Shown: positions 8,919 through 16,919 of the stretch, piece by piece
Position numbering within the stretch: position 1 is the stretch's first letter
Layout: each line of letters begins with the position of its first letter
DNA from: Brevibacillus sp. JNUCC-41
GTDB lineage: Bacteria; Bacillota; Bacilli; Bacillales; DSM-1321
Reading direction: 5' to 3'
Assembly (NCBI RefSeq): GCF_014844095.1
Contig: NZ_CP062163.1
Location: 682,001-746,000 of the forward strand
Length of the DNA: 64,000 bases
Program-made: the position numbers and the translations under genes
Notes under the pieces: model-generated
The model's input: only the letters and a program-made list of their open reading frames with translations
Databases searched by the model: none
What the model was told of the DNA's origin: nothing

Positions 8919-9428
8919 CTATTCTTTTTCATCCAACTTCTGCTTTAAATATTCAGCAATTTCTGTTTGCCCTCTTTCAATAGCAAATTCATAAGCTCCT
9001 ATATCTTTCATAGTATCCCCTGTATATTTAACAGTAATATCAATACCATTCTCAACAAGATATTTTATAATATTAAGGTGCCCACCATAAATCGCTGAGA
9101 ATAGAGGATTTCTATTTGGGTCACTAACATCTAATAATGCACCATTATCAAATAAGTACTTTACAATACTTATTTCACCTTCACTAGCTGCATGTGCAAT
9201 AGTCGCTGACTTTGGTACACCTTCATTTATGTTAATATCCATACCAGATTCAACTAGAAATTTTATCATATCCAGTTTACCAGCTCTAGCCGCAACATGT
9301 AGCCAAGTTCCAAAAGGTGTTACAAAATCAAGCAAATTTTTATCAGTAATAATGATCTCTTTCGCTTGTTCTATATCACCATTCTTAATTAAATCAAAGA
9401 TTTTTATTGCTTTTTCCTTATTATCCAT
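8919..9428 (-). CDS. Ankyrin-repeat protein, probable immunity or accessory protein
   Basis: Cytoplasmic protein of 169 residues made of about four ankyrin repeats, with visible repeat cores such as FGTWLHVAARAGKLDMIKFL and NPLFSAIYGGHLNIIKYL. There is no signal peptide or membrane segment. ATG 9428 follows AGGAGG at good spacing. Small ankyrin proteins are common immunity or accessory genes in LXG and other polymorphic-toxin loci. Position between toxin cassettes, and a second decayed copy at 8226-8325, support that reading. The partner toxin is not identifiable. Confidence 0.8.
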   Translation of the reverse strand: MDNKEKAIKIFDLIKNGDIEQAKEIIITDKNLLDFVTPFGTWLHVAARAGKLDMIKFLVESGMDININEGVPKSATIAHAASEGEISIVKYLFDNGALLDVSDPNRNPLFSAIYGGHLNIIKYLVENGIDITVKYTGDTMKDIGAYEFAIERGQTEIAEYLKQKLDEKE

Positions 9429-9507
9429 AGAATCCTCCTAAAATATCTTTATTCATTGATGTTGCTTCTTCACCTAGTAACTTAAGTTAAGTATTTCAAC
9501 CAAAAGA

Positions 9508-9538
9508 AACCTTGAATGGTAAATAGCCATTCAAGGTT
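9508..9538 (-). terminator. Terminator after the colicin-immunity-like gene
   Basis: AACCTTGAATGG pairs perfectly with its complement around a six-base loop. TTTCTTTT follows on the minus strand. Confidence 0.75.
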
Positions 9539-9563
9539 CCACTAATACGTGTTCTAAATACAT

Positions 9564-9776
9564 TTATTTTTCTTCCTTATATGCTAAGGAAATCTCTACT
9601 ACTTCCTCTGATGATATATCCTCATCATTCCAAAAAATTAAGTCACTAGGGGCAGGATGAGGAACATTGTCTTCTAAAATTTCTATGTATTCACATACCT
9701 CTTCATCAGGCAGCATAGGATTACAAATTTTATTTACTAGTTCAACTAATTCCTCTTTAGATAACTTTTTACTCAT
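9564..9776 (-). CDS. Colicin-E/pyocin-type immunity protein
   Basis: Acidic protein of 70 residues resembling the Im2/Im7/Im9 family that inhibits HNH colicin nucleases. Landmarks are KKLSKEELVELVNKIC, the acidic helix PDEEVCEYIEILEDNV, and HPAPSDLIFWNDEDISSE, which matches the family's HPxGSDLIFYP binding loop. ATG 9776 follows GGAGGG. No HNH colicin-like toxin is encoded beside it, so it appears to be an orphan immunity gene that protects against a toxin delivered by relatives (inference). Confidence 0.8.
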   Translation of the reverse strand: MSKKLSKEELVELVNKICNPMLPDEEVCEYIEILEDNVPHPAPSDLIFWNDEDISSEEVVEISLAYKEEK

Positions 9777-10014
9777 TTTTCCACCCTCCAATAATTACTG
9801 CCTTTTTTTCAAAATAAGCAGGGTCTAAAGTATTTAGAATACCACATGCTCATGAGATGACCAGGTACATGGAGGATTCAAGTGTGATATATTCGGCTAG
9901 AAGAGAATTGAACTAGTTGGACAATTGCAATCTTCGCTTTATGTAATGTTTTTGAGCTTTTTTCGTTTAGATATGGGATTACATAAAGATATATTATTTA
10001 TCTTCCAAAATAAA

Positions 10015-10050
10015 AGTTGATAGAACCAACTTTTATTGGTTGTATCAACT
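10015..10050 (-). terminator. Terminator of the LXG-EndoU/immunity unit
   Basis: A 13-bp stem with one mismatch (AGTTGATAGAACC against GGTTGTATCAACT) is followed on the minus strand by a T-rich tail, about 50 bases after the immunity gene. The stretch 9777-10014 shows no other recognisable feature. Confidence 0.7.
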
Positions 10051-10098
10051 CTTCTTTAAATTTTGGTTATCCCAGTGCTTTATCTAGATCTATAAAAC

Positions 10099-10443
10099 TT
10101 AATTCTCAGTTTCTTTGTATCTTTCTGGAATTTTGTTTCTCCATATTAGCATAAGTTCTTTAAATTGTTCAGTTTCCATTTCATTCTCATTTGGATTATC
10201 GAAGATATAAAAGTGGTGAAGAACCGTCGTATCTTTTTTTATCAAGACACTGGTAGCATTCCCTTCTATTTCAAATTCATCGTATTCACCTTCCATTACT
10301 TTGCGAACAATATCAATATACTCATCCACTTCTGTTTCAAATACAATATCTTCAATGAAGTCTGAGAAAAGGTTAATTTCTTGTGGTAAAATTATCCTTA
10401 GATATCCTAATGGGTTTCTTGTAAATTCATACGAATATTTCAT
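10099..10443 (-). CDS. Probable immunity protein for the EndoU LXG toxin
   Basis: Acidic soluble protein of 114 residues with no signal peptide. It starts 21 bases after the toxin stop, and this toxin-then-immunity order is universal in LXG loci. I do not recognise a named family. Visible features are an N-terminal beta-rich part (YSYEFTRNPLGYLRIILPQE), a very acidic middle (EVDEYIDIVRKVMEGEYDEF) and a C-terminal helix. The assignment rests on position and size. Confidence 0.7.
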   Translation of the reverse strand: MKYSYEFTRNPLGYLRIILPQEINLFSDFIEDIVFETEVDEYIDIVRKVMEGEYDEFEIEGNATSVLIKKDTTVLHHFYIFDNPNENEMETEQFKELMLIWRNKIPERYKETEN

Positions 10444-10464
10444 TAGTTAATTATCTCCCGATAT

Positions 10465-12192
10465 TTAATTTTTATATAAAGGAAATGCAGTAGCTATTGT
10501 CCCATCACGGTTTAAGTACATTCCAATATCAATTCCTGATGAAGTTCTGCCAACATATCTATTTCCATCTTTTATTTTGTTTTCAAAAGCCTCGTTAATA
10601 GCGTTATTCACCTTCACCCTGTCCCAATCTTTTGGAAAGAAAGTTGACTTTGCAATCTTTGTCACTCCATTTATTTCCACCTTAGCTCTATATACTCCGT
10701 TGATATCTGGAGTTTCTTCAGTACCTGGAACTATCTTACCACCCATCATACTCTCGTGGTGATAACCAACAGCTTTCCCACGTCGATTAATTTCTCCATG
10801 ATAAACATGCCTCATAGTATCTATAGTAAACTTTTTCCCGCCATCTCCACTAACCTCAGACTCCACTTTCGCCATCGTAATTAACTGTTCTTTTAACCCA
10901 ACACCATTAACCACATTATAAGGTACTCCGCCTGCCAACGACAGCTGATTTTTAGGGTTGTATGGCAATAGGTTAGGGATAGTGGCCAGTTCTTTTGCCT
11001 TCGTAACGCCTTTAACTGCAGCGGCTTTGGTGGTCGCTACACCAGTCTTCGTTATGGCTCCTGCGCCTTTTGTTCCTACTACTGATGTGACGACTGTTCC
11101 GAGGGCATAAGTTACCCAATGGGACCGTGAATAGGCATCACCATTTACCATATCTCTTTCATAAGAGTCCGAGATGGATTTGGATATATATTTATAGGTT
11201 TTTATCGGGTGCATGATGGAATTGGCTACACCTTCAACCGTTTCCCCAGGGTCTGTGACAAAGTCCCAAACTCCTGTCACGAAGTCTCTTCCTACATCAA
11301 AAAGGCCTACGCCGATTCCTTTTGCAATGTCTGCGGTTTGCTTAGCCGATTCTAGCTGTATAACATATTGCTGCTGGGTGGGCGCTAAGTTTTCGTAGCC
11401 GATCTGTTTGGCGATTTTGAGGAACTCATCTGGATCTGTTACATGATCGAGTTGTGCCTTCAAATCCTTGATCCGGCGATTCTCCGCTTCCTCTTTCTTA
11501 ACCTTCAGATATTGCGCGGTGTCTTTTTTCCTGACTTCCAGGTTTTTATAGGCTTCACTATTTTTATAAGCTGTTGCATTAAAATAGAGAGGGGATACTA
11601 CTCCTCCTCTTGTACTGGATACTTTCAATTGCTCCATGAGTGCCGTCACTGCCGCTTGGTCCGCTTCGGATTTGGCATATTCAGCCGTCCACTTATGATC
11701 GATTTCGTTTACTTTGTCTATCGTTTCGGTCCGTTTCCTTTCAGCTTTCTCCATATTCTCAAAGAACACATCATCGGAAAAAGGTTCTAACTGAATGATA
11801 TCATCAATTCCAGCCAATATTTTTTTTAGATCATTTTTCTGGGCTGTGACCATTTCCTTTGAATTTCGACTGGCGCTTTCCAGCTCTTCCTCTAAAAATG
11901 GGACCGTAACCAAGGTTTCACTCAGGTTAGCCTCGATTGTATCTCCTTGAATTCCACTTAAAAAGGCAACATGCCGATTGATCAGACGCAGCCAAGAATC
12001 CACGACATCGATCTGTGCTTTGTAAAATCCTTTAATGGCCTCTGCGCCTTGCCCCTGCAGCTCATCATCCAAATGAACGATACTCTCAAATTCTTTTTTT
12101 AATTCCGTGAGCTGTTCTTTCAGATCCTTATATTGTCCGACACGCGTTTGCATGGCCGAAACTAGTGTTTGAGATTCGTAAATCATCGACAT
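10465..12192 (-). CDS. LXG polymorphic toxin with C-terminal EndoU-type RNase domain
   Basis: Toxin of 575 residues. The LXG export domain is at about 1-210, a glycine/alanine-rich pretoxin region at about 290-420 (DVGRDFVTGVWDFVTDPGET), the junction LPYNPKNQLSLAGG at about 410, and the tip at about 450-575. The tip carries the pattern of bacterial EndoU ribonucleases: MRHVYHGEINRRGK and VGYHHESMMGGK (catalytic histidines), STFFPKDW, and a C-terminal GIDIGMYL. It would be exported by a type VII system and cut RNA in a target cell. The ATG at 12192 follows AAAGGA, in preference to a TTG six codons upstream that lies on the ribosome site itself. The body duplicates the gene at 1-1590. Confidence 0.9.
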   Translation of the reverse strand: MSMIYESQTLVSAMQTRVGQYKDLKEQLTELKKEFESIVHLDDELQGQGAEAIKGFYKAQIDVVDSWLRLINRHVAFLSGIQGDTIEANLSETLVTVPFLEEELESASRNSKEMVTAQKNDLKKILAGIDDIIQLEPFSDDVFFENMEKAERKRTETIDKVNEIDHKWTAEYAKSEADQAAVTALMEQLKVSSTRGGVVSPLYFNATAYKNSEAYKNLEVRKKDTAQYLKVKKEEAENRRIKDLKAQLDHVTDPDEFLKIAKQIGYENLAPTQQQYVIQLESAKQTADIAKGIGVGLFDVGRDFVTGVWDFVTDPGETVEGVANSIMHPIKTYKYISKSISDSYERDMVNGDAYSRSHWVTYALGTVVTSVVGTKGAGAITKTGVATTKAAAVKGVTKAKELATIPNLLPYNPKNQLSLAGGVPYNVVNGVGLKEQLITMAKVESEVSGDGGKKFTIDTMRHVYHGEINRRGKAVGYHHESMMGGKIVPGTEETPDINGVYRAKVEINGVTKIAKSTFFPKDWDRVKVNNAINEAFENKIKDGNRYVGRTSSGIDIGMYLNRDGTIATAFPLYKN

Positions 12193-12280
12193 AATGGAAA
12201 GTCCTTTCAACTTCTTTTCTTATAATAGATTTCATTTATATGTAATATTTTTATTCACTGTAAAATTATGGACTAAATAT

Positions 12281-12309
12281 ATTTTAGAAGAGTTTCTATA
12301 TTTATTCAA
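12281..12309 (-). promoter_or_regulatory. Predicted promoter of the LXG-EndoU gene
   Basis: TTGAAT and TAAAAT are spaced by 17 bases on the minus strand, identical to the promoter at 1681-1709. Sequence similarity between the two loci ends shortly upstream, near 12325. Confidence 0.6.
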
Positions 12310-12387
12310 GAATTGAAGGGGAATTGGACAGTATTTTTAATAGTAGCTAGACGATGGGCGATCACAAAGTTAAACCAATACGTAAAT

Positions 12388-12419
12388 AAGGGCTATTCCC
12401 GTTGAAGGAATAGCCCTTT
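12388..12419 (-). terminator. Terminator of the metNIQ-like operon
   Basis: AAGGGCTATTCC pairs with GGAATAGCCCTT around a short loop just after the metQ-like stop. T-rich bases lie on both sides, so it may act in both directions. Confidence 0.75.
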
Positions 12420-12432
12420 CTTTGTATCAAAA

Positions 12433-13260
12433 TTAAAATGCCGGTATGGCCGTTTCACTATATTTCTCTTCTAAAAATTTGCGTACCTCCGGGCTTGTCA
12501 TGGCCTTGGCCAACTTTTGGACTGGCTCGGAATCCACGTTATCCTTGCGTGCCACTAATGTAATCGCAAAGTCATTTTCAACACCTTCTGTGAGAAGTGC
12601 GTCATTTTTTGGTGTCAAACCAAGCGGTGCGGCGTAAGCAGGTGTTATCACGATCGCATCTGCTTCATCATACGTTCTCGCCAGCATTAATAAATCCACT
12701 TCTTTGAACTTATAGTTTTTAGGGTTCTCAGTGATATCAGACATTGTATAGTATGGACCCTTTTTTTCCTTTAAAGTGATGACTTTATGCTGTGCCAGCA
12801 ATGCCAATGAACGATCGATATTCGACACATCATTTGCAATGGCAATAACGGCACCCTCTGGCATTTTATCCATTGAATCGTATTCTTTGGAATACACCCC
12901 ATAATTGGCAAAATAAATGGGTTTCACTGGTACTAGCTCGGCATTTTTGTTTCGATTGAATTCCTCCATATATGGAACGTGTTGGAAGAAGTTCACATCC
13001 ACTTCTCCTGCCGCTAGTGCGGTGTTAGGCTGCACATTATCACCTAATACAACCATTTCCAGGTTAATGCCTTCCTCTGCCAGCTTCGGTTTAACAAGCT
13101 CAAGGATTTCCGTCATTGGGGGAATGAGTGAGGCCACTTTCAATGTTACCTCTTTCTTCTCCTGATTCTGCGCATTTTCTTTCTCTTTTCCTTCATTCGC
13201 CTTTCCGCATCCTACTAAAAGCAACATGATTGCTGCCATGAGAAAGAGTATTCTTTTCAT
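12433..13260 (-). CDS. metQ: MetQ/NlpA-family substrate-binding lipoprotein
   Basis: Extracellular solute receptor of the NlpA family, usually for methionine or related amino acids. The signal peptide ends in the lipobox LLVGC. The body has the family features LKVASLIPPMTEILELVKP, VDVNFFQHVPYMEEFN and the ligand-site region YDEADAIVITPAYA. ATG 13260 follows GGAGGG. It is the last gene of a three-gene operon, 18 bases after the permease. The true substrate could be another compound, given the unusual ATPase and the linked catabolic genes. Confidence 0.85.
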   Translation of the reverse strand: MKRILFLMAAIMLLLVGCGKANEGKEKENAQNQEKKEVTLKVASLIPPMTEILELVKPKLAEEGINLEMVVLGDNVQPNTALAAGEVDVNFFQHVPYMEEFNRNKNAELVPVKPIYFANYGVYSKEYDSMDKMPEGAVIAIANDVSNIDRSLALLAQHKVITLKEKKGPYYTMSDITENPKNYKFKEVDLLMLARTYDEADAIVITPAYAAPLGLTPKNDALLTEGVENDFAITLVARKDNVDSEPVQKLAKAMTSPEVRKFLEEKYSETAIPAF

Positions 13261-13278
13261 GATGTTTCCCTCCATTAT

Positions 13279-13941
13279 TTATCTTTTATCAATCATTCTG
13301 GCTACAGCCGTGCCAATGAATTGGATAAGCTGTACTAGAATGATCATAATGATAATCATATAAATCATTAACTCTGTTTTAAACTGCTGATAGCCATACC
13401 TGATGGCAAAATCGCCGATACCGCCGCCCCCGACCACACCCATGATCGTTGAATAGGAAATAAAGCTGATAATCGATGTTGTCAGTCCGAGGACAAGCCC
13501 TGAACGAGCCTCCACGTAAAGAAATTTAAAGATGACATCCTTAACAGAAGCACCCATGGAAATGGCTGCCTCGATTACACCCTTTGGCACGTCCAATAAA
13601 GATTGCTCGACCAATCGCGAATAATGGGCAATGGCAATGATCGCTAATGGAACGCAAGCAGCTGCTGTACCAATGGCTGTGCCGATTATGAGTCTTGTAA
13701 ACGGGATTAAAAAAACAACCAATAATAAAAATGGGAAAGAACGAATAATATTGACAAATAAATTCAAAATCGAGAAAGACCACGGATTTTCGAGCAAATG
13801 CCCCTTCCTACAAAGAAATAGCAAGGTACCGATAGGCAATCCAATCAAAATCGCAGCTAAAATGGACACACCGACCATGGTTATGGTTTCTCCAATTGAC
13901 CGCCAAATTTCTGCCTCATATTGAACTAAAATCTCAGGCAT
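13279..13941 (-). CDS. metI: MetI-like ABC transporter permease
   Basis: Permease of 220 residues with five to six membrane segments and the MetI-type EAA loop region AAISMGASVKDVIFKFLYVEA. It pairs with the MetN-like ATPase and the lipoprotein to import a small amino-acid-like solute. ATG 13941 overlaps the ATPase stop by eight bases, indicating coupling. Confidence 0.88.
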   Translation of the reverse strand: MPEILVQYEAEIWRSIGETITMVGVSILAAILIGLPIGTLLFLCRKGHLLENPWSFSILNLFVNIIRSFPFLLLVVFLIPFTRLIIGTAIGTAAACVPLAIIAIAHYSRLVEQSLLDVPKGVIEAAISMGASVKDVIFKFLYVEARSGLVLGLTTSIISFISYSTIMGVVGGGGIGDFAIRYGYQQFKTELMIYMIIIMIILVQLIQFIGTAVARMIDKR

Positions 13942-14683
13942 GACCCAGCCCACCATTCTCTGCTAATTGTTCGATGAAGTATTCTGGACGATTATCCCTT
14001 TTTTCAATCCCAGTTGGTTCGATTATGATAGTGTCATAGATTTCTCCACCTTCCATGATCGTAACACGATTGCATATACTTTTAATGACATCCAGCTCAT
14101 GACTGACAATGACTATCGTCACACCGAAGCGTTTGTTTATGCTCTCCAGCACTTCCAATATTTCAGACGTTGTATTTGGGTCAAGGGAAGAGGTCGGTTC
14201 ATCACATAATAACACTTGCGGGTTATTTGCCAATGCCCTTGCAATGGCAACACGCTGCTTTTGTCCCCCGCTTAATTGTGCAGGATATCTATCCATCTCA
14301 CCCTCCAATCCGACAAATTGAAGACACTCTACAACACGGCTCCGACGTTCTTTCCTTGGATAATTTGCCAGTTCTAAAGAGGCTGCCACATTCTCATGAA
14401 CCGTTTTATTTGCCACAAGATTAAAATGCTGAAAGATCATGCCAATCGACTTCCGTGCCCCTCGGAGTGCTTTATTGTTCAATGTGGTCAACCTTTGGCC
14501 GTTTACCTCCACTTCGCCCTCATCTGGGGTCTCCAACAAATTCATTAGCCGCAGCAACGTTGATTTCCCTGCTCCGCTTGCTCCGATTATTCCATGAATT
14601 TCACCTTTAGGTATTGTTAACGTAACGGACTTAATTGCCTGAAACTGTGAAAATTTTTTACTCACTTGATGCAGGTTAATCAT
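13934..14683 (-). CDS. metN: MetN-like ABC ATPase lacking the C-terminal regulatory domain
   Basis: Import ATPase of 249 residues. Walker A is GASGAGKST, the signature LSGGQKQR and Walker B LLCDEPTS. Canonical MetN is about 340 residues and ends in a NIL/ACT-like domain that binds methionine for trans-inhibition. Here the protein stops soon after the H-loop (VSHELDVIKS), so that control is absent. The frame is open further upstream, but ATG 14683 (MINLHQVSKKFS) matches the family start and has AGTGGGA before it. Confidence 0.88.
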   Translation of the reverse strand: MINLHQVSKKFSQFQAIKSVTLTIPKGEIHGIIGASGAGKSTLLRLMNLLETPDEGEVEVNGQRLTTLNNKALRGARKSIGMIFQHFNLVANKTVHENVAASLELANYPRKERRSRVVECLQFVGLEGEMDRYPAQLSGGQKQRVAIARALANNPQVLLCDEPTSSLDPNTTSEILEVLESINKRFGVTIVIVSHELDVIKSICNRVTIMEGGEIYDTIIIEPTGIEKRDNRPEYFIEQLAENGGLGHA

Positions 14684-14797
14684 AAAATCCCACTTTCCAT
14701 TTGTTGAAAGATAAGCATAGCGCTCCTCATTAATAGAAACACAACTCATTCTATCAACTAATGAGGACCTAATGCAAAGACACAAATTAACAGTTAG

Positions 14798-14843
14798 AAA
14801 GGATAGATGAACAGTGAGGAATCCCTGTTTACATCTATCCTTT
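14798..14843 (-). terminator. Strong inverted repeat between the XRE-cupin gene and the ABC operon
   Basis: AAAGGATAGATG pairs with CATCTATCCTTT, and an inner AACAG/CTGTT extends the stem. It probably ends the regulator transcript. A second small inverted repeat (CCTCATTAG and TTAATGAGG) lies closer to metN and could be an operator or attenuator part. No S-box or T-box features were found here. Confidence 0.55.
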
Positions 14844-14900
14844 TGTATGACATTTTTCGTTAACTGGTACACTTGAAAATCCATTGATCATTTACTTCCA

Positions 14901-15413
14901 TTATTTCGACGATACCACCAGAAACCGGACAATTTGATCCGAGAAGTTAAACCAGTAATGGGCTTTTCTAGCATCGAACATGAATGACTGCTGTTCATGG
15001 AGTTCTGTTCTCTCTCCTTCTATTTCCACGGTTAACTTCCCTTCGATAATGAATAAGAACTCATGTCCGCTATGGGAAAAGGCGCTTCCTTTATTTTCCC
15101 CTGGCTTTAAGGTGACAAGAATGGGCGAAAAAACAGCATCACGAATGCCGCTGGATAAATTCTGATAATGAAATTGTTCATGATTATAATCTGAATTTTC
15201 TTGGGAGCGGTCCTCAGAAAAGAAGAAACTTGGGTTGACATCCAATGTATCAGCGATTTTTTTTAATGACTCTAGAGTGACGCTTGATTTTCCCCGTTCT
15301 ACTTGTGATAAAAAACTGATCGAAACGCCTGTTTGTTCAGCCAGACTCTTTAATGTTAGTTTCCGCTCTTTCCTCAATAATTTCATTTTTTTCCCGATTG
15401 AATCAAAAGGCAT
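14901..15413 (-). CDS. XRE-family regulator with C-terminal cupin domain
   Basis: Transcription factor of 170 residues. The helix-turn-helix is at about 8-62 (LTLKSLAEQTGVSISFLSQ, then VERGKSSVTLESLKKIA). The C-terminal cupin (about 95-170, GHEFLFIIEGKLTVEIEGE) would bind a small effector. ATG 15413 is chosen behind GGGGG. It is divergent from the symporter gene and upstream of the ABC operon, so it probably controls one or both. Confidence 0.9.
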   Translation of the reverse strand: MPFDSIGKKMKLLRKERKLTLKSLAEQTGVSISFLSQVERGKSSVTLESLKKIADTLDVNPSFFFSEDRSQENSDYNHEQFHYQNLSSGIRDAVFSPILVTLKPGENKGSAFSHSGHEFLFIIEGKLTVEIEGERTELHEQQSFMFDARKAHYWFNFSDQIVRFLVVSSK

Positions 15414-15505
15414 ACAGATGCCCCCTTTTTTTACATAGTATCTAGCTACATTATACATGACAAGTTTTGAAGAATGTTTCGTCATTAATAGCTTACCGAA
15501 AAATA

Positions 15506-15569
15506 TTGACAGAAAATTTGTAATTATTTAAAATGAAAGAAAACGTAAATTGAAGTGATACTTCAATTT
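15506..15569 (+). promoter_or_regulatory. Promoter and operator-like palindrome of the MHS symporter operon
   Basis: TTGACA (15506) and TAAAAT (15529) have a 17-base spacer. A perfect 9-bp inverted repeat AAATTGAAG-N5-CTTCAATTT lies at 15547-15569, just downstream of the expected start site. That is a natural repression site for the adjacent XRE-cupin regulator. Confidence 0.7.
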
Positions 15570-15586
15570 TGAAGGGGTGACTCAAG

Positions 15587-16885
15587 ATGGAGAAGAAACA
15601 AATGCGGCGAATTTTAATCGCGAGTTTAGTCGGAAGTTCGATTGAGTGGTTTGACTATTTTTTATATGGGACCGTTTCAGCTCTCGTGTTTAACCAGATA
15701 TTCTTCGTGAATGAGGACCCGACAATCGGGCTGTTGCTTGCCTATGCATCCTTTGCGTTAGCATTCTTCATCCGCCCTTTTGGAGGTGTGATCTTTAGCC
15801 ATATTGGCGATCGTATCGGGAGAAAGAAAACACTTGTTTTAACACTTAGTTTAATGGGGGTCGCAACATTTGGGATGGGGCTTCTCCCTACGTATCAAGC
15901 CGTTGGCATTTGGGCGCCGATTTTATTAATCACGTTGCGCTTAGTTCAAGGTCTGGGAATTGGCGGTGAATGGGGTGGCGCGCTTTTATTGGCCGTTGAA
16001 TATGCTCCCGCTGAGAAACGGGGACTGTTCGGAGCGATTCCTCAGATGGGTGTCACTATAGGAATGCTGCTTGGAACCGTTGCCTTATCTATTATGACAA
16101 TGCTTCCTGAAAACGCATTCATGACTTGGGGATGGCGTATACCATTCATTTTTAGCGCTTTGCTTGTATTTTTTGGCCTATGGATTCGTAAAGGAATTGA
16201 TGAAACTCCGTCTTTCAAAAAAGTAAAGGAATCCGGAGAAGTTCCAAAGCTGCCGATTGTTGAAACTCTTAAGAATTATTGGCGTGAAGTGCTTATCGCC
16301 GTGGGAGCCAAAGTGGTAGAAACGGCGCCATTTTATATTTTCAGCACATTTGTCGTATCATATGCTACTGCAAATCTCGGTTTCTCTCGGACTGCTACAT
16401 TAACTGCAGTCATGATTGCAACAATAATAACGACGATCTTAATACCAATCATGGGGAATTTATCTGATACTATTGGCCGTAAAAAGCTGTTCATTGGCGG
16501 TACGATTGGGATGGCACTGTTTGCATTCCCATACTTCTGGTTGCTGGAGCAAAAATCGGTCCTGCTATTAATCGTTGCGACAGTGATAGGTTTAGGGGTT
16601 ATTTGGGCTCCCATCACAGCTGTTCTTGGAACGATGTTCTCGGAAATTTTCGATGCAAAGATCCGTTATACCGGCATCACGCTTGGATATCAAATCGGGG
16701 CAGCTCTGGCAGGAGGAACAGCGCCGCTAGTTGCAACGGCTTTACTTAATAGATTTGATAACTCCTATGTTCCAGTCGCCATTTATATTATTTTTGCATC
16801 TGTCCTGTCACTAGCAGCGATTTGGGCAGTCAAGGATCGCAGCAATCAGAAATTAGACGAAACGCATAATAATAGAGCCATGTAA
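15587..16885 (+). CDS. MHS-family (metabolite:H+ symporter) MFS transporter
   Basis: Membrane transporter of 432 residues with twelve segments. N-terminal hallmarks of the MHS group are visible: SLVGSSIEWFDYFLYG, RPFGGVIFSHIGDRIGRKK and LVQGLGIGGEWGGALLL. Members import small carboxylates, betaines or related acids with protons. ATG follows AAGGGG at good spacing. It lies 34 bases upstream of the ornithine-cyclodeaminase-family gene, so uptake and processing of one substrate are likely. Confidence 0.9.
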   Translation: MEKKQMRRILIASLVGSSIEWFDYFLYGTVSALVFNQIFFVNEDPTIGLLLAYASFALAFFIRPFGGVIFSHIGDRIGRKKTLVLTLSLMGVATFGMGLLPTYQAVGIWAPILLITLRLVQGLGIGGEWGGALLLAVEYAPAEKRGLFGAIPQMGVTIGMLLGTVALSIMTMLPENAFMTWGWRIPFIFSALLVFFGLWIRKGIDETPSFKKVKESGEVPKLPIVETLKNYWREVLIAVGAKVVETAPFYIFSTFVVSYATANLGFSRTATLTAVMIATIITTILIPIMGNLSDTIGRKKLFIGGTIGMALFAFPYFWLLEQKSVLLLIVATVIGLGVIWAPITAVLGTMFSEIFDAKIRYTGITLGYQIGAALAGGTAPLVATALLNRFDNSYVPVAIYIIFASVLSLAAIWAVKDRSNQKLDETHNNRAM

Positions 16886-16919
16886 TCCATGGTTCCTTTA
16901 CTTCAAGGAGGACAATTGA

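Noticed and set aside
14684..14900. S-box (SAM) or T-box riboswitch before the met-like operon
   Set aside because: The leader has inverted repeats but none of the conserved core sequences of those classes.
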